Origin: Conoideocrella luteorostrata
Taxonomy: Eukaryota > Ascomycota > Sordariomycetes > Hypocreales > Clavicipitaceae
DNA length: 64,000 bases
NCBI GenBank assembly: GCA_032433595.1
Contig: JASWJB010000006.1
Location: forward strand, 1 to 64,000
Direction of reading: 5' to 3'
The position numbers and the translations under genes are program-made. Under the pieces are notes generated by a model. The model was given only the letters and a program-made list of their open reading frames with translations. It had not been told where the DNA came from and searched no databases. Shown here piece after piece: positions 54,596 to 64,000 of this stretch; position 1 is the first letter of the stretch, and each line of letters opens with the position of its first letter.

Positions 54596-56296
54596 ATGGC
54601 CGACAATAAAGAGCAAGCCCGCGAGCGCCGGAGACAAATCGAACAGGTTCTGTTGGATAATATGATCGGCCCTCACCGCTCGCAGATATGTGCCATCAAC
54701 GAGTTCAAGCACTGGCAGGTCAGCGATGTCCAGGCTCTCTTCGCGCTGCTCCCTCCCGTCAAAGACAGGAAGCTGTCGCCCCATGGGCCGGAGAGTCGGC
54801 CGCCGCCGCGAGGCAGTCAGCGTTGGAAGGAGCTCGCAATGAAGACGGCCATGGTGGGCGCCGTGGACGCCCTCGCTGTCACCGTGTCGCCACTCGCCAT
54901 GTGGTCTAAGACTGCGCGTGAGGAAGCACTGCCGTGGCTCGTCAAGTTGAACTATGAGGCTATCGGGTCGTCATTCTTCGTGAGCTGCCCGATAGAGCTG
55001 CTGCGGCAGGCTGCACAGGCGAAGATGGCCGTGTGTGTGAACCGCTGGGGCCGGTTCAGCATTCGGAGCTCGGGCTACGTGGCCATCTCACACGTCTGGG
55101 CTGAGACCATGGGCCTGGAGTTTCAGGACGAGAAGATTGCGCAGGATGAGCGAGGCATCAACTACGCGCACTTTAGCCGTATCATCTCCACGGCCGTGGC
55201 CTCCTCTGGGTACGAGTGGTTCTGGCTGGATTTGCTGGCCGTGCCGCAGATTGCCGGGAATGAAAAGGAGGCCGGAATGCTGAGAGAACTAAAGACCAAT
55301 GTGGTGAACAGTCTGATCAACGTGTATAGGAACGCTGGAAGCGTCATAATCCTGGATGCCTTGACCTTGCAACTCTCCTCTGATGATCCATGCAAGGTGG
55401 CCGCCATCTTTAGCTGCGGCCGGTGGCTGACCCGGATGTGGACGTACCAAGAGGTCAAGCTGGCCCGTAAGGCTCACATCGCTACCAAGACTGGCACAAT
55501 AGATTTTGAACAAATGGTCTCCGCGCTAGAAGTTCGAAAACAGCAATCCGAGGAGGGTTCAAGGTACTGGCACGAGATCCACCTCAAGTTCGCGCGTCTA
55601 TTGCCGTCCGACCCCCGAGGCGTCTCGCTGGCCGACGTGGCATTCTGTTGCTCCGACAGGAACACCGAGAACAACATTGACTATGCCCGCAGCGTGTTTG
55701 CCCTGTTGAATCTAGAGTGGAATTCCGCCTGGGACTACGACGCTGCCATCACTCATATTATCAAATCGCGGCCGCAGGACGCGGCTCGGATCGCAAACCT
55801 CCAAGGCATGCGGGGGCTGCCGCCGCCGTATTCATGGGCACCGCAATACCTCGCACGGCTCACGGGGATGATCATCGACGGCTTCGTCGCGACGGAAAAC
55901 GGTCTTGTGGGCGACTGGGTGACCTTCCCAGTACGGAGGGTGATCCGACACGGGGAAAATGTCAAGGAGACCAAGATCATCTTTCACATGGAGCTGCTCA
56001 ACAGACACGGTGGGCCGTTCGAGCTGTGGACTGAACTGCCGCACTACTGGTCCGACAAACTTGGCCACTGGCTGGAGCAGGCCGTGCCAGCGGGGACCGC
56101 CCGTCTATTGTGTGCGAGGGTCCCAGAGAACCTACGGCTAGACCACCACCCGGTGGTAATGTTGATGGTGGTTCAGGGTCACGGTGAGAGAGACTCGCAC
56201 GTGGAAGCACTAGGGACGGTTGCCGGTACAGCGGAGATGAATGACCCGGATATCACCGAGCTGGACGGCGAGAAGCTCCGGTGGTTACTTGCTTGA
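54596..56296 (+). CDS. Divergent HET-domain protein
   Basis: ATG 54596 in ACCATGG context is preferred; the frame is open to 54461 but without family character. About 566 residues, one exon. HET core motifs are present in divergent form: YVAISHVWAETMGLE, EWFWLDLLAVPQIAG, NSLINVYRNAGSVIILDALT, RWLTRMWTYQEVKLARKA and IDYARSVFALLNLEW. The N-terminal 150 residues (helical, Lys/Arg-rich) and the C-terminal region (GMIIDGFVATENGLVGDWV) have no named domain. The role is probably in incompatibility-type cell death, by family. Codon use and composition look normal and intact; GC is clearly higher than in the flanks. Confidence 0.85.
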   Translation: MADNKEQARERRRQIEQVLLDNMIGPHRSQICAINEFKHWQVSDVQALFALLPPVKDRKLSPHGPESRPPPRGSQRWKELAMKTAMVGAVDALAVTVSPLAMWSKTAREEALPWLVKLNYEAIGSSFFVSCPIELLRQAAQAKMAVCVNRWGRFSIRSSGYVAISHVWAETMGLEFQDEKIAQDERGINYAHFSRIISTAVASSGYEWFWLDLLAVPQIAGNEKEAGMLRELKTNVVNSLINVYRNAGSVIILDALTLQLSSDDPCKVAAIFSCGRWLTRMWTYQEVKLARKAHIATKTGTIDFEQMVSALEVRKQQSEEGSRYWHEIHLKFARLLPSDPRGVSLADVAFCCSDRNTENNIDYARSVFALLNLEWNSAWDYDAAITHIIKSRPQDAARIANLQGMRGLPPPYSWAPQYLARLTGMIIDGFVATENGLVGDWVTFPVRRVIRHGENVKETKIIFHMELLNRHGGPFELWTELPHYWSDKLGHWLEQAVPAGTARLLCARVPENLRLDHHPVVMLMVVQGHGERDSHVEALGTVAGTAEMNDPDITELDGEKLRWLLA

Positions 56297-56531
56297 GAGG
56301 GAAGATAGACTTGGATTCTTTAAATTTACAAAGCGAGCGAGGTGTTCATAAACTCGAACAAGATGGTAAGATATACCCAGGTAAAATATAAACAGTTGAG
56401 GGAGTCTTGCTTGCCCAACACCAAAGCTATCCGAACGCCTAGCGGAGTTTTGCTGATATTCGAGAACTGTAATTTTGCTTTTCATAGATAGTAATTCAGG
56501 AAGGCAGGTGGACACCACTTTTTCTTTGACG

Positions 56532-57330
56532 TCAGAATTCATATGTGCGTCTTACTGTCCCCTCCCTGCGTATCTGCCAAAGGGACGCAGGAGCAACCAC
56601 CTGACAGGGCAAATTTAAATAATCGATGGCATCGCCATGATTTTCGCACCGACCACCTATGGTCTGCGTCTCGATCCGGAGATTATGGGGGCGAAATTCG
56701 GAAGCAATCCTTTGCCATATCTCTACGACATCGTGCCGGAGCTCCATATCCCAGTTCGCGCGCCAAATAAGGTCTACACAGTGCCTATCAACGTGATATA
56801 CAAATGCTCAGGCAATTCCCCGTGCGCCATTCCAGAGCACTAAATCGCCCAAGTGAGGCATCTGAAGCGCAACGTTGCCAGCACTAGACAGCAGAGCGTA
56901 TATATTTTCATTGCTTCCTCTGGAGCGTAGGAGTTGAGATGTCAGCGTTAGAGACCTCAGGTGCTGCCAAGTCCAGGTTTGTTTGCAAGCTTGAAAGAAA
57001 TCTTCGGCATTGACCATGTATGAGGCTGAAAGTTGCTCGAGGCTACGACTCCTAACGGTGAATGTCCCAGCAACCTTGAGATTCACGATGCGGGTGATTT
57101 CTGTTGGAGCCAAACCAAGAAAATTTGTAAGAAACTATCCCAAAAGTAAGATCTTCGTTGAAGTCTTCGAATATGGATGATCTTTTGAGAGATTTCGGAA
57201 GATGAGGAATCAAATGCGGGTAACCTATCGTGCGGATGTTAGTTGTCGAAAGAATAGGGCAGGGATCTGAGGTGCCGACAGCCAGATTATGCTGTAGATG
57301 TAGATACGTACCGCTGTCCATTTCCAATTA
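56532..57330 (-). pseudogene. DUF6546/F-box-associated gene remnant
   Basis: In minus orientation: IFEDFNEDLTFGIVSYKF (57100-57200), then in another frame SLEQLSASYMVNAEDFFQAC, WTWQHLRSLTLTSQLL, VALQMPHLGDLVLWNGARGI, a TGA at 56808-56810 in the middle of the frame, and then YHVDRHCVDLIWRANWD, VVEIWQRIASEF and GDAIDYLNLPCQVVAPASLW. This is the C-terminal half of a fungal family I know as DUF6546. The N-terminal half is missing, with one in-frame stop and at least one frame change (or intron) near 57110. Confidence 0.75.
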
Positions 57331-58399
57331 CGCTATGAAAGCATGCATACTAGACTTGCATCCTATGCTCAAAGCACACAGATACTCTGATGGCAAACTT
57401 TTGCATACCGCTCCGGCAACAAGCTTGGCGGATGCCTATGGTCCGGCGTGAGTGTTTTTGTTCGACACTCTTTCTCTCATTCTATCAGGAGAGCAGATTA
57501 AGGATTATAGTAGATTTATATCGTCTCTATAGTCCACCGTACTACCAAAGACGTACGCCACTTGCTCCGCTGCATCGGCGCGACTCTCTTCGTGAAGTAC
57601 GAAACGCACTAGCGCCTCCCGATGCTTTCGCAAAACGAGAAACTGCCGAATTACACGAACCATCTGATCATTCATGTTACAATATTATCACTATACCATC
57701 TGATCTGACCAATCCAGTCAAGCCCAAACCTCACGTGAACTACTCTGGCCACCCTAGAGACTCCTTTCCGCCCACGCACTGTAAAGGAAGGACTCTACAT
57801 ATAGCTCTCTAGAAGCTGGTTTGGTAGCTAAAGAGACGCTTCAAGGCGGCAATACCTTGAAAGGAGTATTTCTCCGATAAGGGACCGATACGCTTGAGGC
57901 ATATTCTAAAAAGAGGATATGTGCCCAGGGACACAAGATCCATCTAGCAAGATTGTTCTTCTCCGTAAGCCTCACTGCTCTCAGAGAGAGTTTAAGGTAT
58001 TTCGACTGGTCCGAAGTGCATTTGATCGGAGCTGGTTGCGGTAAAAACTAGTCGCGTACCGACTCAGGTGTTCACTATTTGCGGGGGCTAACCTAACTAG
58101 TTCGGGGTCGCCCTACTAAAGCGCTGAATGCGGCGTTGCTATTACCATACGGAGTATATACAGTACCCCAGCGGTAATTCCGAGCCACCACTCCCTACGA
58201 TTTGGTTGGTTCTTGGCTCGGAATCACTGGAGGCCTACTGTATGTCTCATTCCACTATCTTTCGGAAAATGTGTCTTGCGTTCGAGGTCAGGGTTACTAT
58301 CCCAACTCACTTCGTAAGCCACCTTGTTACGACCTTGACATTGTGAAGCAGCCAACATGGCGGCCCGGCGAGTCGGCCATGCAGGTAGGCACTTAGTCA
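57331..58399. other. AT-rich, degraded region
   Basis: The frame at 57390-57812 (140 codons) has no family resemblance. A reverse TACTCCGTA motif is at 58148-58156. Nothing else recognised. Confidence 0.4.
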
Positions 58400-58740
58400 C
58401 ACGAGACTGAGGGTCACGTGATCACAATTGGATCACGGGCGCACCGTGATCCAGTGAACCAACAAAGGATCACCGACTCGGCGTGAGCCAGTGATCCAGA
58501 GATATTGTATGGAACGGCACAACTATATAGCTACCACTAAATTACACTCTTTAGATATCTTAGATAGTCAGTCTTCAACAGTCATTCAATCATTACAATT
58601 GTTTATCTGCATCTATCGATCACCTAAACCATTGCGACGTGACATCTCCTTGCTCAGAACGTACGACGCCCTGTAACCTCTGCCAACATAAACCACGACT
58701 TGGGTTTATCCCTTGGGAACCAACCACAGCCGTCACACAC
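58400..58740. mobile_element. LTR-like repeat, copy 2
   Basis: 58539-58740 matches 46032-46232 (see copy 1). Its upstream part has GGATCAC and GTGATCC elements in the same layout in which copy 1 has GGTTCAC and GTGAACC. No coding remnant adjoins it. Confidence 0.7.
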
Positions 58741-61627
58741 CTATGTAAATGTACCTTGGCTATATCCCACTTCAGCCTGTCAGAAATGTATAATGATATC
58801 GTTATAGGTAAAAAAGCCTAGATCGCCAGCCACTTTAATGTGTTGATGGCGGCTGTGCCGTCAGTACTACGCAGAAGAAAATGCATATTATAAAACCGGA
58901 ATGACGACGCTTTGAACCGCCACTTTAAGCCACACCAACTCAGGGCGAATCACCTGCCGCTTAGTGAACTCACCCCTGGCTCCCCTAAGTTGCTCTGAGA
59001 TCTCTCTTCTGACGGTAGTAGCAGACATGTCAAGCAGAACATGTTATAAATGTGTTGCGGATCACAGTGAGCCGGCTACGGATTCTGACCCCTGGAGATA
59101 TCGTGAGACAACCTTCCGGGTCCGATGACGGAATTCATAGATAGTAATCATCTATAAGAAGAGGTCTAATTCCTCGTCAATTAGATAGAATACAAGGACA
59201 ATTCCACTGCATTCAGACATCCATAGCTGCTCACTAGTGACAAGACAGCTTAAAATTAGCCTCTAAGGCTTAAGCATAATGTCTATATTATCCTAGACCG
59301 ACCAAGGCCGAACCAATATGTTACCTGTTTCATTCAGCTGATTTTGCAAGTCATGGGCTAGGACATTTGCGATCGTGAACAGAAGAAAGGCATCCGGAGA
59401 TAGAACAGGCCATGGTTTGGGTTGTAATCAAATCGCTTAAATAATCGCTTGATGTGTTCTCGATATGTTCTATTAAGGTCTCATCCTATTAGACCTTCGA
59501 ACAAACTCGCGTAAAAAGGCAGAGAAATGGAGGCTATTAGCCACCTTGCGGAGGGGGGGCAGCATTACCTGTCAGGCTATTTCCGAGGGGGCAAGCGGTC
59601 AATTATATAAGGTGCGCACGTGAGTGGGCGTCTAGACCCATATCCAGGTCACGTCTCCCCGCCAATTCGCTGGCATATCAGGAGTCTCGCGCACATACGT
59701 AGCTCAGGAGGCAAGATTCAGTACAATATACAGGGTCCCTATACGTTCTTGCCTAGCTTCGTGATTGTAACCTAACACATTATGTTACCTGCGAGTGCTC
59801 TTCAACTTAGACCAACCCATAACCAGATCAGACATTAGCTCGCCGCCATCTTAGCAAGGTGGGTATGCCTGCATCTATCACCAACGGCCCGCCCCTGCTG
59901 TATAATCCCGATAAGCCAGTAGTGGAAGCTATTTTAACCTTAAATACGTGGATCTATGTGAGGTAGCACGACAATCGCACCGCATTATAACCCGTAACCC
60001 TATATAGTGCGTCATAGCACAACACTACTAAGTCAGAGCTAACGCTTAACTAAAAAGTCGTGCTCTAGTGTCTATTTGTATCTTTGTATGGTGTCCCTAA
60101 TACAAGCTTATGAAATAAGACAAAATAGCCAACACTGTGTATAACAAACATCTTTGTCTACAAAAGAGCAAGCAACATATTTTAAAGTAATACTTACATA
60201 TCAAGAGTCATAGGCAATCTAATTATTAGTGCCTTAGCAGCTCAGGTTGGCCAATCAGCCTACATATTCCCATCGAGAGCCTTCATGCCTCTAGCGCTTG
60301 AAAAATTAATTCTAATTATAAGACGTCATTTTCTTGGCGACTTTATGATAGTATAAGGGCATAACAAATACGCGGGCTTAGATAATGAGATTGTTCATAA
60401 GGAGAAAAAGACCTCTTAAAGGGAATTCTAGCTAGAGTTATTTACAACTGTTCACAAAGTCAGACATGCATCAAAAGGCTTGTCACCGGAAGTCTAATAT
60501 GACGGCCACGGCGAAACCTATCTATGGTTTGGGCAAGAATTAAATAGACTGACGATGGCTTTGGTTATGCCGATTATGACGCTTATGTTAAGGAATCGAT
60601 AACGCTTACAATAGACGACTAAGACCCACGATGTCTATCATAGATGGCTGTGATCTAGGCATAAATAGCCGTCTAATTCATCGTCCGAATGTATAGGATA
60701 CAAGAATGTCAGAAAGGGCGGATGTCTGGGCACGCGGCTAGAGACCGGAAGGAAGGATGTCTGTCCAGGAGGGAGAATATCCGGGCCTTAGACAGTAGGG
60801 CAGGAAGCAGGAAGCAGGGGCACAAGTGTCTCTGCTACTATGGATATAAATAAGAGGAGTCCTAGACCATTAGACGATCAGAAAACACAATCACAGACAT
60901 CAAGGTACCTACATTTGAACCCTTTCTATTCAATTCAACAAAGGATAATTCCATTTTTCACTAATATCCACTTTAGTAGCTGCTCATATTATAACTAGGC
61001 TCCTCCTCGGGGTTCGCAGGCAGAGCTTCATCGGCTAGAACTGAATGTTCCTGTCCTCCCGTTCTATAATACAGCCAGGTGATCCCTCCCGTCACAACTA
61101 TTCCAGTAATAGTAACAATTATGGACAGTCCATAATGTGTCACTCGGCAAACCCCTCCGGGACAGAGCTCGAGGCCCTGTTCGCCTCAGTTAGACAAGAG
61201 GAGTAAATTTAAGGGCGGTGCACTTACGTATTTGTTACGCGTCATTAGTCCACTCTAATTTACGTATATAGTTATACAGTAGATAGATTTTAGTTTATGA
61301 AAGATATTCAAAGGGACAGAGAGCAACGGTAAGGCCCAAAAAGCATCGAATAGTAGTTTTAAACAACACAAGTTTTGCACCTTCCATCTCTTGCCTTTTT
61401 TTTTTCTTTGCTTGCTGTAATGGTGGGGTCAACTCGCGCTGCCTCATCGCTGCCCAAAATGCTCCCTCATCAGCCTCTATGAGCCACCATAAGCCTTAAT
61501 GCAGCAGCTGCATCTTAGTCATATGTTATCCTACAACTATCAGCCAGTCGTTAATGTCATCCAACCAAGAAGGCTATAGAAGGTTAGGCTGCAATTTTAG
61601 CGGCCTAATACCCCGCTTGACGCTGTT
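58741..61627. other. ORF desert, probably degraded transposon DNA
   Basis: Stop codons are dense in all frames; no frame above 60 codons lies between 58,822 and 62,680. The part 60840-60910 has a TATA-like TATAAATAAG followed by a pyrimidine- and A-rich leader, resembling the promoter of an LTR or a lost gene. No domain can be read. Confidence 0.5.
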
Positions 61628-61925
61628 GAGGCGAGAATTGCGTCTGTCAGTAATATTGGTGCCGTAAATGGCTAGACTGGTGAGGGAATTATAGAGCAGC
61701 TGAACAAGCTACTAGGTGGCTGCAGGAGGTTTTCAGCTGGTGCAAGGACGAGTCGGACATTGAGGGGATCCGAAGGAAATCGACGGATTAGACGAGTCTA
61801 AATTCTAGGGGTGAAAGAGAAGGATTCCCCGTAGAAGGCATACGACATCGTCAATTTCATCGATTTCTACTATTTCCGTTGCGAATTATTACTCTATAGC
61901 TCTGGCCTCATTAACATAACAGAAG
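61628..61925 (+). repeat. Dispersed repeat, copy A
   Basis: Shares with copy C the ordered blocks gcgagaattg, tgtcagtaatattggtgccg, gtgagggaattat, tccgaaggaaat, ggattagacgagtc and cattaacataac. Differences are mostly C/T or G/A, with small indels. Confidence 0.8.
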
Positions 61926-62049
61926 CTGCGTGCTGCGATTTGCGATCCAACGTGGGGTCATAATCCAACCGGGCTTGCATTATGTTCATGAGCCTAGGTT
62001 CATCGAAAAATTTAGGCACAGCGGAAAATGACAGAAATAATGTAATTAA

Positions 62050-62240
62050 TAATGTCTTGTTTCTTCTAAATCCACGGGGAATTCCTTCATTTTAGGCCTA
62101 AAATTCCGACTCGTCTTATCCGTAGATTTCCTTCGATTTTCTTTATTATCCGGCGGTGTAAATTACCGTCTCGCACCGCTAGAAACCCCCCTGCAGCTAG
62201 CGTCTAGTTTGCTTAGCTGCTATTTCCGCATCTCGGATTG
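62050..62240 (-). repeat. Dispersed repeat, copy B (inverted)
   Basis: The reverse complement contains cgaaggaaatctacggataa, gacgagtcggaatttt and attccccgtggatttagaag, matching copies A and C. It covers only the middle part of the repeat. Confidence 0.78.
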
Positions 62241-62450
62241 CTTAGGCTCTTTGGTATTAAACACATCCGCGGACGGACTCACCTATTAAAGCAATTAGAA
62301 GAGACCTAGAAGAGGCTAATAATGCCCCAATCCCTACTATTCCTAACTATTTCATTCTAAGTGCCCATGGAAGCATTCCAGGTCGTTCCTAGCAATCATG
62401 TCGGAGAGCTATGACTTCTTAGATGTGTAGTTATACCTAAGGGGGTTTGT

Positions 62451-62766
62451 TGCGAGGAGAATTGGTTCTGTCAAGAATATTAGTGCCGTAGATAGCTAGA
62501 TTAGTGAGGGAATTATCAAAGGATGCCTGTGTAGCTGAGTACGCTAGATGTTAGCCCCAGGAGGATTTTTGCCGTGCAGAGACACGCCGGATATCACGGG
62601 AGTCCGAAGGAAATTGATGGATTAGACGAGTCCGAATTTCACGCATAAAAGGAAGAAATCCCCCGTGGATTTGAAAGGCATCAGACAAGATCAGTTCTAT
62701 TTATTCCTACTATTTTTCCACTGTGACGAAACTGCTCTATGAACTTAGCCTCCATAACGTAACAGT
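62451..62766 (+). repeat. Dispersed repeat, copy C
   Basis: Direct copy of A, about 820 bp downstream, with the blocks in the same order. It faces copy B, so 62050-62700 could form an imperfect hairpin. Confidence 0.8.
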
Positions 62767-62889
62767 TATGAGCCCGGGAGGGAAGCCCACTACTATTGGC
62801 ACAAATTGCTTCAAATGACCACCAATATGAGAAGGTTATGTTTTTCGAGTCAAAAGAGAGCACAATGACATCACCAATAGTAAATAGCT

Positions 62890-62965
62890 CAGGGAAACTC
62901 CGGCAGTTGCTCAGGGGCGCTCAGGGCTTCTCAGGTGGCTCCTGAGACTTGGGAACTGCTCAGGT
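62890..62965. repeat. Short interrupted CTCAGG repeat
   Basis: The word CTCAGG or a near form occurs several times (gctcaggggcgctcaggg, ctcaggtggctcctgag, gctcaggtt). Low-complexity, next to copy C. Confidence 0.7.
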
Positions 62966-63653
62966 TAAAGCAGCCACAACTCAGGAACTCTTTTGAGGAA
63001 GGAAACTGGGTCTGTCGTGGTTCCGGTTTTATACTAGGCTGTTATCAGACTATCCACATAGAGTTGACAAAGCGGGTAGGATCTGGCCATCGGTCTGCTG
63101 TGGCTGAATCGGCACCTTATTACTTGGACCCACCCACTGAACACCATATACCCTTCTGCAACCAGTTTATACCTACGCAATCTAGGGTGGATAAGGCGAC
63201 CTTACGGGAATTTTTGGACTTGACCGGATTGGTCTGATCAAACTGAATTAGCTATAATGGGCGTCTGGCTAGATCAACAAGCTTCGCCTTCAAATCTGAA
63301 TTGCGTATTTATTCGGAGCCCTGCTCAGTGCCTATTATGACTGAATTATTTTATTGAAGTCATGTTGCTGGTTGTGTGTCAGACCCGGCGTACGTGAGTT
63401 GTAGGTGTGTGCATTGGGTCAACAAGGTCGCAATGAGGGACTTTTATCAACGTTGCATAGTAGCTGTTTTGGCGTGAATATGTGTCTAGTTTTAAGTCAG
63501 AGGCACATGCCGTCTATCCCTTCACCCCACCACGGGCAAGATATGTAGAGTTTGCTTCACGCGTCATCCATGAGTCCAGTAAACCCCGCACCAAAACAGA
63601 TAGATTGCAATGATGAGCGCAAAGTATCGACCTCCCTTAATCCGCCGTGTCGA

Positions 63654-63971
63654 TCAAAAAAATAGAGCCAAGGCAGTGAGAAGTGCACCTAGGCCTTCCC
63701 ATGCTGCAACGACCTGCCACCCATAATGCCAAAAATAAAGCGCCGAAAGAAGGCGCATCGGTATAGTGAGAGTAAAAAAAGCGACATTCTCTTGATACGC
63801 GGCTAAAGAGTAGTATATCCCCATGGCGATTGCGGCGAGTGCGTTGCCTGTTGCGGCTGGTTGGCATGAATCTGCGTCATGTTGTGACGATAGGAGCAGA
63901 TTAAAAAACCCAGCTACGAATGCCGAAGCTCCGAATGCGAAGACGGTGACGGCAGCAATACTGCGGGCCAT
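63654..63971 (-). CDS. Small multi-pass membrane protein, unknown function
   Basis: 105 residues with about four hydrophobic helices: SIAAVTVFAFGASAFVAGFF, ALAAIAMGIYYSLAA, VAFFTLTIPMRLLSALYFW and LGALLTALALFF. AYQEN between helices two and three looks like a conserved loop. I recognise no named family. The frame stops at TGA right after a run of seven T (minus strand); one base fewer would extend it by about 34 codons, so a frameshift or sequencing error at the homopolymer is possible. The ATG is near the window edge but a full start is present. Confidence 0.65.
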   Translation of the reverse strand: MARSIAAVTVFAFGASAFVAGFFNLLLSSQHDADSCQPAATGNALAAIAMGIYYSLAAYQENVAFFTLTIPMRLLSALYFWHYGWQVVAAWEGLGALLTALALFF

Positions 63972-64000
63972 TGAATCAAATGAATCTTGTCTCTGGAAAA

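Noticed and set aside
57390..57812. 140-codon frame on the plus strand
   Set aside because: No domain, no splice support, inside a degraded region.
62935..63237. 100-codon frame beginning in the CTCAGG repeat
   Set aside because: Starts in low-complexity sequence and lacks any recognisable family; possibly a scrap of transposon coding sequence, but unsupported.

Overview
This window is nuclear DNA of a filamentous ascomycete (Pezizomycotina). Sordariomycetes, probably Hypocreales, is my inference and not proven. The support is short spliceosomal introns (about 47-200 nt, with GTAAGT/GTGAGT/GTACGT-type donors and CAG/TAG acceptors) in ordinary eukaryotic genes, fungal-only families (HET domain, RTA1, Zn2Cys6 regulators, NACHT/NB-ARC NLR-like proteins), and repeat remnants whose copies differ mostly by C/T and G/A transitions, as repeat-induced point mutation (RIP) would leave.

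Layout. (1) 1-7.4 kb, accessory: an NLR-like gene (nucleoside-phosphorylase domain, NB-ARC, TPR array) with a substituted catalytic residue and a nonsense codon near its end, then about 2.9 kb without a convincing gene. (2) 7.4-24.2 kb: an Mx-like dynamin GTPase next to a HET-domain gene, a flavin-reductase-like protein, an RTA1 membrane protein, a Zn2Cys6 regulator and a GRAM/VASt sterol-transfer protein. (3) 24.4-27.1 kb: a decayed NACHT-ankyrin pseudogene. (4) 27.9-44.7 kb, conserved core: an MIT-like coiled-coil protein, a JmjC protein, Mdv1, chorismate mutase, Bcp1, Vps17, COP9 subunit 6, a SET protein and a TIGR02569/APH-like kinase-fold protein. Genes are packed as convergent and divergent pairs. 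(5) 45-58.7 kb, accessory: a Ty3/Gypsy reverse-transcriptase remnant, two diverged copies of an LTR-like repeat, a large intact NACHT-WD40 NLR with 11 near-identical WD repeats, a Nudix hydrolase, a divergent HET protein and a broken DUF6546-type gene. (6) 58.7-64 kb: an ORF desert with a repeat present in three copies (one inverted), ending in a small predicted membrane protein.

Functional theme. Housekeeping genes (retromer, COP9, mitochondrial fission, aromatic amino acids) are flanked and interrupted by the parts of fungal non-self recognition: three NLR architectures (PNP-NB-ARC-TPR, NACHT-ankyrin, NACHT-WD40), two HET-domain genes and an Mx-like GTPase. Both surviving NLRs carry nearly identical 42-residue repeats (126 bp), as expected for repeat arrays that homogenise and change repeat number. 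The ankyrin NLR and the DUF6546 gene are dead, and the TPR NLR is damaged. An uncommon 9-bp motif, TACTCCGTA, recurs at nine non-coding positions.
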